From Verrucomicrobiota bacterium (GTDB lineage: Bacteria; Verrucomicrobiota; Verrucomicrobiia; Opitutales; Intestinicryptomonadaceae): a DNA stretch of 27,525 nt. The stretch is from the NCBI GenBank assembly GCA_003343565.1, contig QALA01000038.1:1-27525 (forward strand), in the 5' to 3' direction. Below are positions 14,657-22,122 of the stretch, one piece after another. The number at the start of each line of letters is the position of its first letter. Positions within the stretch are counted from its first letter, which is position 1. The translations under genes and the position numbers were made by a program. Under the pieces are notes generated by a model. That model worked only from the letters and a program-made list of their open reading frames with translations. It searched no databases and was not told the origin of the DNA.

Positions 14657-16246
14657 TTACAGCGGGTTTTTTGACAAGACGGAATCCGCGGGCTCCGGCA
14701 GCTTGTGCGGGTAGTCGAGCGTAAAATGCAGGCCGCGGCTCTCCTTGCGCGAGAGCGCCGATTTTATTATGAGCTTGGCCACGAGAGCTTCGTTGCGCAT
14801 CTCTATCAGGTCCGGTTCGACCCTGAAATTCCAATAATATTCCTCGATTTCCTTGAGGAGGTTTTCCACGCGGTTTAAGGCGCGTTCCAATCTCTTTGTG
14901 GTGCGCACTATTCCGACGTAGTTCCACATTACGCTCCTTAGCTCGCCCAAGTTGTGCTGGAGCACGACGCGCTCGTCGGAGTCGCGGAAGTCTCCGTCCT
15001 TCCATGCCGGAACTTCAAGTTCGAGGTCCGCCGCCGACTTGAGGTATTCGTCAACCGCGCGCGAGGCTGCGTCCGAGATCGCGACCGCCTCAAGCAGCGA
15101 GTTGCTCGCCAATCTGTTGGCCCCGTGCAGCCCCGTGCACGCGACCTCGCCGCACGCGTAGAGCCCTCGCAGCGACGTCGCCCCGTCGAGCCCCGTCTTG
15201 ACCCCCCCGCACATGTAGTGGGCCGCCGGAACTACCGGCATGTAGTCTTTCGATATGTCTATTCCGCGCTCCAGGCAGTGTTCGTAAATTTGGGGAAAGC
15301 GCGATTTGAGTTCCTCGGCGCCCTTATGTGTTATGTCCAGCCAGACGTGCGGAGAGCCGAGCCGCTTCATTTCGCTGTCGATTGCGCGGGCCACGATGTC
15401 GCGCGGGGCGAGGTCGGCGCGTTCGTCGTACTTTTTCATGAACGCCTCGCCGCGAATGTTTCTGAGCACCGCGCCCTCTCCGCGCACCGCCTCCGAAATG
15501 AGGAACCTCTCGCCCGTTTGCGAGTAGAGCGCGGTGGGGTGGAACTGTATGAATTCCAGATTTGCAACCCGCGCGCCGGCGCGGTACGCCATGGCTATTC
15601 CGTCTCCCGTGGCGATTGTCGGATTCGTGGTGTAGAGATACACGCAGCCCGTCCCGCCCGTCGCCAGCATTACCGCGCGCGTCTTGAAAGTCTCCACGCG
15701 GTTGTTGCGCGTGTCGAATACGTACAGCCCGACGACGGCGTCCCCGCCCGCGCTCCTGTCGAGTTTCTTGAGCGTGATAAGGTCTATGGCGAAATGGTGC
15801 TCGAATACGGATATGTTCGGAGTTTCTTCGACGCGCTTTAAAAGCGCCTCCTCTATCGCGCGGCCGGTGTAGTCTTTTACGTGTAGAATGCGGCGCTTGG
15901 AGTGTCCGCCCTCGCGCCCCAACGCGGGAGTTCCGTCCTCCAAGCTGGAAAACTCCACGCCGTTTTCAATAAGATCGCGAATCTGTCCGGGGCCGGCGCT
16001 GACTATTGCGCGGACGGCGTTTTCGTCGCACAGGCCGTCGCCGGCTATGAGGGTGTCGCGCACGTGGGAGTCGAAGTCGTCGGTTTGGCTTGTGACGCTC
16101 GCTATGCCGCCCTGCGCGTGGTTTGTGTTCGTGTCGGAACGCTGCTTCTTAGTGACTATGGCCACATTGCGGCCGAGTTTTGCCGATTTAAGCGCGAAGC
16201 TCAATCCCGCGATTCCGCTTCCCACAACAACTATGTCGAATTTCAT
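14657..16246 (-). CDS. nadB: L-aspartate oxidase (NadB)
   Basis: NadB oxidises L-aspartate to iminoaspartate, the first step of de novo NAD synthesis. The 529 residues (about 540 in E. coli) open with the FAD-binding VVVGSGIAGLSFALKSAKLG, followed by NTNHAQGGIAS and LGREGGHSKRRILHVKD. EFIQFHPTALY and DLAPRDIVARAID (active-site Arg region) follow. PAAHYMCGGV and GLYACGEVACTGLHGANRL then SNSLLEA are characteristic of NadB and related fumarate-reductase-type flavoproteins. The HAQGGIAS and GLHGANRLASNS wording favours NadB over SdhA or FrdA. It lies 69 bases after panC and 2 bases before apt. nadA and nadC, usual partners, are not in the window. Confidence 0.95.
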   Translation of the reverse strand: MKFDIVVVGSGIAGLSFALKSAKLGRNVAIVTKKQRSDTNTNHAQGGIASVTSQTDDFDSHVRDTLIAGDGLCDENAVRAIVSAGPGQIRDLIENGVEFSSLEDGTPALGREGGHSKRRILHVKDYTGRAIEEALLKRVEETPNISVFEHHFAIDLITLKKLDRSAGGDAVVGLYVFDTRNNRVETFKTRAVMLATGGTGCVYLYTTNPTIATGDGIAMAYRAGARVANLEFIQFHPTALYSQTGERFLISEAVRGEGAVLRNIRGEAFMKKYDERADLAPRDIVARAIDSEMKRLGSPHVWLDITHKGAEELKSRFPQIYEHCLERGIDISKDYMPVVPAAHYMCGGVKTGLDGATSLRGLYACGEVACTGLHGANRLASNSLLEAVAISDAASRAVDEYLKSAADLELEVPAWKDGDFRDSDERVVLQHNLGELRSVMWNYVGIVRTTKRLERALNRVENLLKEIEEYYWNFRVEPDLIEMRNEALVAKLIIKSALSRKESRGLHFTLDYPHKLPEPADSVLSKNPL

Positions 16247-16315
16247 TTTGACAAAAAATCCCCCTTCATTCCGCCGAAAAACCTGCGGATTGCATTGATA
16301 AAAACGGGCGGCGGC

Positions 16316-17155
16316 TCATATCCGAATGTTGTCGATAAGCCTCGTCTGCCCGAACCATACCGCGATTGAGATTCTGGACTTGCCGGGCCTGACCTCGGAT
16401 ATCGGAAGCGACGTCATGTCGTCCACTATCTCCGCGTAGATTACGCGCGTCTTTGCGTTCGTGACGGTGTTGATGACCAGCGCTTTTATCCTGTCGACAT
16501 TCAAGCAACCCTCGTCGGCGAGCTTCTTGCCGGCCAGAAGCGCGCGGTATATGCGCGCCGCCCCAATCCTCTCATAGGTGTCCAAATACTTGTTGCGCGA
16601 GCTCAGCGCGAGGCCGTTTTCGTCCCGCACAATCGGCGCGCGCAGTATTTTTACGTCCATGAACAGGTCGCGCGCCATGCGCTCTATTACGGATATTTGC
16701 TGCGCGTCCTTTTCGCCGAATACCGCGAAGTCGGGGCGCACAATATTGAACAAAATGGTCAGGACTGTGGCGACCCCCCTAAAGTGCTTCGGGCGGGATT
16801 TGCCGCAAAGGTTTTGGCTGATTTGCTCCTCGCTGACGAATGTCGACGCGTCCGGGGCGTATATGTCCGACACCGCGGGCGCGAATATCGCGTCGGCCCC
16901 GCGCGCCTCGCACTTTGCGGCGTCCTCTTCCAACTGGCGCGGATACTTGTCGAAATCCTCGTTTGGGCCGAACTGCGTCGGGTTTACAAATACGGACACG
17001 ACCGTTATGTCGGCAGACTCCCGCGCCTTGTCTATTAGGCTGAGGTGTCCGTCGTGCAGCGCCCCCATTGTGGGAACGAGCGCGACGGTCTTGTTTTGCG
17101 CCCGCGCTTCGGCGGCGTATTCCTTCATTTTTTCGGGAGAGGATATTATTTTCAT
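16316..17155 (-). CDS. panC: Pantothenate synthetase
   Basis: PanC joins pantoate and beta-alanine with ATP to make pantothenate. The 279 residues match the family. Motifs include VPTMGALHDGHLSLI (about 27-41, with the HIGH-like HDGH), VSVFVNPTQFGPNEDFDKYPR (53-73), FGEKDAQQ and IVRDENGLALSSRN (KMSKS-like loop). It starts divergently from the aminotransferase gene, with 72 bases between the two ATGs. nadB follows after 69 bases, so panC, nadB and apt may form one cofactor/salvage transcript, although that gap leaves room for an internal promoter. Together with coaB it covers part of the route to CoA; panB is not seen. Confidence 0.96.
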   Translation of the reverse strand: MKIISSPEKMKEYAAEARAQNKTVALVPTMGALHDGHLSLIDKARESADITVVSVFVNPTQFGPNEDFDKYPRQLEEDAAKCEARGADAIFAPAVSDIYAPDASTFVSEEQISQNLCGKSRPKHFRGVATVLTILFNIVRPDFAVFGEKDAQQISVIERMARDLFMDVKILRAPIVRDENGLALSSRNKYLDTYERIGAARIYRALLAGKKLADEGCLNVDRIKALVINTVTNAKTRVIYAEIVDDMTSLPISEVRPGKSRISIAVWFGQTRLIDNIRI

Positions 17156-17215
17156 TGCATTTGGCTATACACTATTATTCTGGAAATCTTTAACTATTTT
17201 TTACAAAAAGCAACA

Positions 17216-17221
17216 TATAAA
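17216..17221 (+). promoter_or_regulatory. -10-like element close to the aminotransferase ATG
   Basis: TATAAA (5 of 6 to consensus) ends six bases before the ATG at 17228, so transcription would begin at or next to the A of the start codon. No Shine-Dalgarno sequence and no convincing -35 hexamer are visible. This fits a leaderless message. Confidence 0.4.
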
Positions 17222-17227
17222 ACCGAC

Positions 17228-18472
17228 ATGGCAGATTCATACATACAGCAGCTTTTCGCCGAGCGCATCGGCGGCGCGAACTACGGCAAGGGCAACGCCA
17301 TTTACAAGTTTGAAAAAATCAAGCGCGCAAAGCGCGCGGCCAAGGCGGCAAAGCCGGACCTGCCGCTGATAGACATGGGCGTGGGGGAGCCGGACGGCAT
17401 GGCTTTTCCGGAGGTCGTGCAGGCGCTTTGCCAGGCCGCAAAAAATCCCGCCAACCGCGGATACGCCGACAACGGCGGCCCGGAGTTTAAGCGCGCCGCC
17501 GCCGGCTACATGAAGGCCGTATTCGGCGTGGATTTGGATCCCGAAACCGAGATTCTGCACTCGATGGGCTCCAAGGCCGCCCTCAGCATTCTGCCCGCAT
17601 GCTTCATAAATCCCGGCGACGTTGCGATAATGACCGTTCCGGGCTATCCGGTGTTCGGCACGCACGCGAAGTATTACGGCGGACAGGTGTACAATCTCGA
17701 GCTGAAGGCCGAAAACTCGTTCCTGCCGGATTTGGACGCCATTCCGGCCGACGTTCTGGCGCGCGCGAAGGCCATTGTGGTAAATTATCCGAACAATCCG
17801 ACCGGCGCGAGCGCGACGCGCGAATTTTTCGAAAAGCTCGTGGCGTTCGCAAAGAAAAATTCCCTAATCGTCATTTCCGACGCCGCGTACGCCTCCCTCG
17901 TATTCGAGGGCGAGGCGGTGAGCATATTGCAGGTCGAGGGCGCAAAGGACGTCGCCCTTGAGCTTCACTCGCTCTCGAAGAGCCACAATATGACGGGCTG
18001 GAGAATAGGCTGGGTGTGCGGAAATCCGCTTCTTGTCAAGGCGTACGGGGACGTGAAGGACAATACGGACTCCGGGCAGTTTCTCGCAATCCAGGCGGCC
18101 GCGGCAAAGGGATTGGAAAATCCGTCCATCACCGCGCAGATCGCCGCCAAGTATTCGCGCAGAATGGACATGCTCGTCGGCGTCCTGCGCGGGCTGGGCT
18201 TCTCCCCGAAAAAGCCCAAAGCCGGATTTTATCTCTACATGCCCGCGCCCAAGTCCGCGCTCTCGCCCGACGGCGCCCGCGTTCAATTCGGCAGCGGGGA
18301 GGACTTCTCCCAATGGCTTATTTCCGAGCATCTCATAAGCACGGTGCCGTGGGACGACGCCGGAGCGTTTGTGCGCCTGTCGGTGACTTTTGAGGCCGAC
18401 GGCCGCGACGGGGAAATCGCCGTCGTGGACGAAATAAAGCGGAGAATGTCGGCGTTCAAGTACGAATTTTAG
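17228..18472 (+). CDS. dapL: LL-diaminopimelate aminotransferase-like PLP enzyme
   Basis: This class I/II aminotransferase probably makes LL-diaminopimelate directly from tetrahydrodipicolinate for peptidoglycan and lysine. Of its 414 residues, DMGVGEPDGMAFPEVV, NRGYADNGGPEFKRA, VPGYPVFGTHAKYYGG, NYPNNPTGA and the PLP lysine segment SLSKSHNMTGWRIG (Lys251) are clear. The overall wording, including the ending STVPWDDAGAFVRLSVTFEA, matches what I remember of proteins annotated LL-DAP aminotransferase in Verrucomicrobiota-type genomes, which use the DapL route. The exact substrate is inferred from that resemblance; another aminotransferase activity is possible. The ATG at 17228 gives a normal N-terminus. 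It heads a plus-strand operon: purU starts 14 bases after its stop. Confidence 0.8.
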   Translation: MADSYIQQLFAERIGGANYGKGNAIYKFEKIKRAKRAAKAAKPDLPLIDMGVGEPDGMAFPEVVQALCQAAKNPANRGYADNGGPEFKRAAAGYMKAVFGVDLDPETEILHSMGSKAALSILPACFINPGDVAIMTVPGYPVFGTHAKYYGGQVYNLELKAENSFLPDLDAIPADVLARAKAIVVNYPNNPTGASATREFFEKLVAFAKKNSLIVISDAAYASLVFEGEAVSILQVEGAKDVALELHSLSKSHNMTGWRIGWVCGNPLLVKAYGDVKDNTDSGQFLAIQAAAAKGLENPSITAQIAAKYSRRMDMLVGVLRGLGFSPKKPKAGFYLYMPAPKSALSPDGARVQFGSGEDFSQWLISEHLISTVPWDDAGAFVRLSVTFEADGRDGEIAVVDEIKRRMSAFKYEF

Positions 18473-18486
18473 AGGGGGTCGGCGAA

Positions 18487-19338
18487 ATGTCGGAAGAAAG
18501 GATAGTGGCGTTGCTTCACGGGCGCGATCGCGCCGGGATAGTGGCGCGGGTATCGGGTTGGATATATGCGCGCGGGGGGAATATTCTCCACGCCGACCAG
18601 CATCGCGACACGCACGAGGGAATATTCTTCCAAAGGGTGGAGTGGACCCCTGCGGGCGACGTCGATACGGAAATGTCGCTTTTTGAGGAAATGGCGCACG
18701 CGGACCTCGACATGCGCACAACGCTCATTCGCTCCAGCAGGCGTCCGAAAATCGCCGTGATGGTGTCGCAGTTCGAGCACTGTCTCAACGATCTGGCGAT
18801 GCGCTGCCGCTGCGGGGAGATAAACTGCGAAATCGCCTGCGTGATATCCAATCATGAGAGCCTGCGGCAGATGAGCCAAATGTACGAATTGCCGTTTTAT
18901 TACACTCCGATATCGAAGCAGACGAAGCCGCAGACGGAGGCCGAACAGCTCGAAATAATAAGGCATAGCGGCGCGGAGCTTGTGGTCATGGCGCGCTACA
19001 TGCAGATACTCAGCGAGAATTTTTTGGATTCGTGTTCGGTTCCGGTAATAAACATACACCACAGCTTTCTTCCGGCCTTTGCCGGCGCAAAGCCGTATCA
19101 CCAGGCATACGAGCGCGGCGTAAAAATAATAGGCGCGACCGCCCACTACGCCACGAAGGATTTGGACGAAGGCCCCATCATCGCGCAATCCGTTGCCACG
19201 GTGAGCCACAGGGACACCGTGGAGGATCTCATGCGCAAGGGCAGGGAGCTTGAGCGCGCGGTTTTGTCCAACGCCGTGCGCTGGCACATCGAGGGGCGGA
19301 TTTTGACGTATAAAAATAAGACGGTCGTTTTCGACTGA
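18487..19338 (+). CDS. purU: Formyltetrahydrofolate deformylase (PurU)
   Basis: PurU hydrolyses 10-formyltetrahydrofolate to formate and tetrahydrofolate, balancing one-carbon pools and feeding formate to purine synthesis. The 283 residues have an N-terminal ACT domain (about 5-80, LLHGRDRAGIVARVSGWIYA) for effector sensing. A formyltransferase-fold domain follows, with the catalytic Asn189 and His191 in INIHHSFLPAF and Asp227 in KDLDEGPII. HQAYERGVKIIGATAHY is typical of PurU. A GGGGG stretch precedes the ATG. It sits 14 bases after the aminotransferase and 8 bases before the Nudix gene, inside a five-gene plus-strand run. Confidence 0.95.
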   Translation: MSEERIVALLHGRDRAGIVARVSGWIYARGGNILHADQHRDTHEGIFFQRVEWTPAGDVDTEMSLFEEMAHADLDMRTTLIRSSRRPKIAVMVSQFEHCLNDLAMRCRCGEINCEIACVISNHESLRQMSQMYELPFYYTPISKQTKPQTEAEQLEIIRHSGAELVVMARYMQILSENFLDSCSVPVINIHHSFLPAFAGAKPYHQAYERGVKIIGATAHYATKDLDEGPIIAQSVATVSHRDTVEDLMRKGRELERAVLSNAVRWHIEGRILTYKNKTVVFD

Positions 19339-19346
19339 CCGCGGTT

Positions 19347-19847
19347 ATGGCCGAATTTCCGTTCAAAATAAGCGTATTGGTGTTTGTCGGCGACGGTCGC
19401 GGCAGGCAGCTGCTGATGGAGCGCGCAAAGGAGCCGAACAAGGGGGCGTGGAGCCCCATAGGCGGAAAGCTTGAGATGGGCGCGGGCGAGTCCCCGTTTC
19501 AGTGCGCCGTGCGCGAGGTCGCGGAGGAAATAGGGCTTGAAATTTCCGAAAGCGACCTCCACCTGTTCGCCATGGTGAGCGAGCGCGCCTACGAGGGGAG
19601 CGTCAACTGGCTGATGTTTTTGTTCGACTGCCGAAAGCCGCTTGCCGAACTTCCGCCGCCGATGGGGGAGGGCAGGTTCGGATTTTTTTCCGAAGGCGAA
19701 ATATCCGCCTTGAACATACCCCGGACCGACAGAACCATGCTTTGGCAAGCTTGGAAAAAATATTCCAAAAGCGGCTTTGCCGCCATGCGCGTCGATTGCG
19801 GCGCAAAGGGGGAGTTGGACTTTCGCGTGGAGGAGGAAATTCTTTGA
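19347..19847 (+). CDS. Nudix hydrolase with an extended Nudix box
   Basis: This protein probably hydrolyses a nucleoside diphosphate derivative; the substrate is unknown. The 166 residues contain a Nudix motif at 40-63: Gly40, Glu48, Arg56-Glu57, Glu60-Glu61, Gly63 (IGGKLEMGAGESPFQCAVRE then VAEEIGL). The gap between the first Gly and Glu is seven residues where the canonical signature has five, a two-residue insertion. I recall similar boxes in some Verrucomicrobiota-type Nudix proteins. Catalytic acidic residues are all present. The gene lies between purU (8 bases) and pyrE, whose possible TTG start overlaps its stop codon, so expression is likely coupled. A nucleotide housekeeping role is plausible from this setting only. 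Confidence 0.85.
   Translation: MAEFPFKISVLVFVGDGRGRQLLMERAKEPNKGAWSPIGGKLEMGAGESPFQCAVREVAEEIGLEISESDLHLFAMVSERAYEGSVNWLMFLFDCRKPLAELPPPMGEGRFGFFSEGEISALNIPRTDRTMLWQAWKKYSKSGFAAMRVDCGAKGELDFRVEEEIL
19831..19836 (+). promoter_or_regulatory. Strong Shine-Dalgarno sequence that bears on the pyrE start
   Basis: AGGAGG lies inside the Nudix coding sequence, 7 bases before an in-frame TTG (19844) that overlaps the Nudix stop codon, but 25 bases before the ATG at 19862. The spacing fits the TTG start much better than the ATG. Confidence 0.5.
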
Positions 19848-19861
19848 AAACGGTTGATTCT

Positions 19862-20428
19862 ATGGACGAAAATCAAAAAATACTCGATATTTTTAGGCGG
19901 ACGGGGGCGCTTCTTGAGGGGCATTTCGTCCTCAGGAGCGGATTGCACAGCGGCCACTTTTTCCAGTGCGCGCGCGTTTGCGAGCATCTCGACCGCGTGA
20001 CGGAACTCGTGGAGATGCTCGCGGCAAAGCTTGGGGACATGCGGTTTGAAACCGTGCTCTCTCCGGCGATGGGCGGACTGGTGCTCGGCCAGGAGCTAGC
20101 CCGCCAGACGAAGTCGCGCTTTGTATTCGCAGAAAAGCAGGACGGGGAGCTTGTGCTGCGCCGTAATTTCAAGTTTGAAAAGGGCGAGCGCGTGCTGGTC
20201 GTAGAGGACGTAATAACGCGCGGCGGCAGAGTCAGGGAGTGTCTGGACATAGTGAGGCGGTGCGAAGCCGAGCCCGTCGGCGCGGCAGTCCTCGTCGACA
20301 GGAGCGCGTCTGCCGCGAAGTTCGACGTCCCGTGCGTCAGCCTCCTGGAATTTTCCTTCCCGACCTATCAGCCGGACCGCCTGCCGCCGGAATTGGCCGC
20401 GATTCCCGCAGTCCACCCAGGCTCTTAG
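19862..20428 (+). CDS. pyrE: Orotate phosphoribosyltransferase
   Basis: PyrE converts orotate and PRPP to orotidine monophosphate in pyrimidine synthesis. The 188 residues from the ATG carry LRSGLHSGHFFQCARV (24-39), LSPAMGGLVLGQELA (66-80), the mobile loop FAEKQDGELVLRRNF and the PRPP motif VLVVEDVITRGGR (111-123). The ATG at 19862 gives the usual family N-terminus (ILDIFRRTGALLEGHF near the start). However, the strong AGGAGG at 19831 favours a TTG at 19844, which would add six residues. Either way it is tightly coupled to the Nudix gene upstream. Other pyrimidine genes are not present. Confidence 0.94.
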   Translation: MDENQKILDIFRRTGALLEGHFVLRSGLHSGHFFQCARVCEHLDRVTELVEMLAAKLGDMRFETVLSPAMGGLVLGQELARQTKSRFVFAEKQDGELVLRRNFKFEKGERVLVVEDVITRGGRVRECLDIVRRCEAEPVGAAVLVDRSASAAKFDVPCVSLLEFSFPTYQPDRLPPELAAIPAVHPGS

Positions 20429-20478
20429 GCGAAAAAAATTCTTTAACTTCGTACAAAAAAGAAAAAAATTTTACCCAT

Positions 20479-21114
20479 ATGAAAGACATGTTGCAGATTC
20501 TGAAAGAGGCGCGCATAGTTGCCGTCCTCAGCGTAAACGACAAGGCTGAAGCCGTGGATTTGGCGCACGCGCTCCTGGAGGGCGGCGTAAATTCGGTGGA
20601 AATGACGCTGCGCACGCCGCGCGCGATGGATTGCATACGCGAGGTGATTTCGAAGGTTCCGGATTTGAAAGTCGGCGTCGGCACGGTGCTGACGCTCGAC
20701 CAGCTGAAGGAGGCCAAGGACAGCGGGGCGCTCTTTGCGGTCAGCCCCGGCTGCAATACGAAAATCGTGGAGGCTGCGCGCGAGCTTGGAATTCCGTTTG
20801 CTCCGGGCGTAATGACTCCGTCGGAAATCGAGGCCGCGCTCGAATGCGGTTGCAGGGCCCTGAAGTTCTTTCCCGCGGAATCTTCCGGGGGATTGAAGCA
20901 CTTGGAGTCCATGGCGGCGCCGTACAAGCATCTCGGAATCGGATTCATTCCGCTCGGCGGATTGAAGCTCGACAACATGGCTAAATACTTTTCGTCTCCG
21001 CTGGTGCTGGCCATAGGCGGCTCGTGGATTGCCACGCCCGCGCTAATCGAGAGCCGCAACTGGGCGCAGATTACAAAGAATGCGGCCGACGCTGTCGCAA
21101 ATATTCCCGCTTAA
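20479..21114 (+). CDS. eda: 2-keto-3-deoxy-6-phosphogluconate aldolase (KDPG/KHG aldolase)
   Basis: Eda splits KDPG to pyruvate and glyceraldehyde-3-phosphate, serving the Entner-Doudoroff route and uronate breakdown. The 211 residues show VAVLSVNDKAEAVDLAHALL, VEMTLRTPRA with catalytic Glu41, GVGTVLTLDQ and SPGCNTKIVEAA. The Schiff-base lysine Lys129 lies in ALKFFPAES, and GFIPLGG and AIGGSW bind phosphate. Start is the ATG at 20479, with another ATG nine bases later. It lies 50 bases after pyrE across an A-rich leader with no Shine-Dalgarno sequence. edd and uronate genes are absent from the window, so which pathway feeds it is open. Confidence 0.93.
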   Translation: MKDMLQILKEARIVAVLSVNDKAEAVDLAHALLEGGVNSVEMTLRTPRAMDCIREVISKVPDLKVGVGTVLTLDQLKEAKDSGALFAVSPGCNTKIVEAARELGIPFAPGVMTPSEIEAALECGCRALKFFPAESSGGLKHLESMAAPYKHLGIGFIPLGGLKLDNMAKYFSSPLVLAIGGSWIATPALIESRNWAQITKNAADAVANIPA

Positions 21115-21333
21115 AGAATCAACCCGGCCCCGGCGTGCTCGCGGCTCTGTTCGCAGGCGCGGCGGGGATTTGATTTGGGCGGCATTTTGCGATTGCATTA
21201 TGCTATTGCAGTTTGTGCGCCGTTGCTTAAGCGAATCCGCGCGCGGAGTTTGTCCGCCCGGAAAGCTTGCGCGTAGGCTGTTTTTTTCTCGCATTCTGAG
21301 GGTCTTTTTTGCGAATTGTTTTGCGTTTTGTAT

Positions 21334-21639
21334 TCAAGCGCCGCAATTTTTTAAGCGGCTTGCGGCCTTGCGGAGGCGCCGTTTTTTTACGGGTTTTGCC
21401 CTCTTTCGCGCTGCTGTGTGTCCGCGCGGTTGCGCAATGCGCACTGTTGCGGCGGGGATTTGAGCGCGGGCATTTTTTCGCGCGATTTTTTTGCATTTTG
21501 CGGGTCGGACGCAATGGACTTTGGCGGAACTTCGGGCCGCCGGTTTGCGGTCGCGCCGGCCTTTCTTTGCGCCGCCGCCTTTTTTTGAAATCCCCATGTT
21601 GCGCGCGGCGCATTTTGCGGCAATTTTGCCGACTTTCAT
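21334..21639 (-). CDS. Doubtful Lys/Arg/Ala-rich 101-residue frame
   Basis: From the ATG at 21639 this frame encodes a very basic protein (KKGGGAKKGRRDRK, KRAKPVKKRRLRKA) of the kind seen in bacterial histone-H1-like DNA-binding proteins. A TTG start at 21684 would add 15 residues. Against it: four scattered cysteines, no good Shine-Dalgarno sequence, and a strong T bias on the plus strand that makes any minus-strand frame Lys-rich. A second minus-strand frame over the same bases is equally basic, so composition alone is a weak argument. I consider chance more likely than a gene. Confidence 0.15.
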   Translation of the reverse strand: MKVGKIAAKCAARNMGISKKGGGAKKGRRDRKPAARSSAKVHCVRPAKCKKIARKNARAQIPAATVRIAQPRGHTAARKRAKPVKKRRLRKAASRLKNCGA

Positions 21640-22081
21640 TTGTCGGCGCGCCTCATGCGTTTTGCGCTTAGATCGGTTGTTCAATAATTCCGGGTCTGTC
21701 CGCGGATTGCAGGCGGGCGGGGCTGCGCCGTTTTGAATTTTCGTTTTAATGCGGGATTTTCAATGCGGGCTCTCCTTCCTTTTGCGCACAGGATTGTCCG
21801 CGTTTTCGCAAAAAAATCCGCTTTAAACTCCGCTTCGCTTTGAAGTGCGCGCGAAAAAATTTTTTTTGGATTCGTTCCGCGAAAAACCGCGGTTTGCGCA
21901 GTATTTTTAAATGCGGACGCATTGAAAACTTCCGATTGTCTCGCGCATGATATTCCGCTTTATGCCGGTTCTTTCCGTCGTCGTCGCGGCTTAAATGCGG
22001 CGAGCTCGCGCGCGGAGTTTATGCGCGGGAAGGGTTTTTTGTCTTTGCATAAAAATTTCCGAAGTTTGCAGCAAAAGTAAA

Positions 22082-22109
22082 TTGTTGCAAGGCGCGCGGG
22101 TATTATATT
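22082..22109 (+). promoter_or_regulatory. Possible glnD promoter
   Basis: TTGTTG (22082-22087) and TATATT (22104-22109) are spaced by 16 bases; an overlapping TATTAT lies at 22101. The ATG at 22123 is 13 bases after the -10 element, giving a leader of about seven bases without a Shine-Dalgarno sequence. Confidence 0.3.
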
Positions 22110-22122
22110 GTCTGTTTTCGCC

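Larger units (their letters stand above)
21115..22122. other. One-kilobase T-rich gene-free region before glnD
   Basis: No confident gene. The plus strand is conspicuously rich in T over A, with many TTTTT runs among GCG-rich words. As a result minus-strand frames become Lys/Arg/Ala-rich; one of them (21334-21639) is listed separately as doubtful. An A6T9-type tract lies near 21854-21868 and a short CCGCG/CGCGG hairpin near 21877-21892. No terminator for the pyrE-eda transcript was recognised. The last 40 bases form the presumed glnD promoter. Confidence 0.5.

Noticed and set aside
14655..15005. N-terminal extension of apt upstream of the ATG at 14654
   Set aside because: It overlaps nadB out of frame and would add residues not found in Apt; the ATG two bases after the nadB stop is normal.
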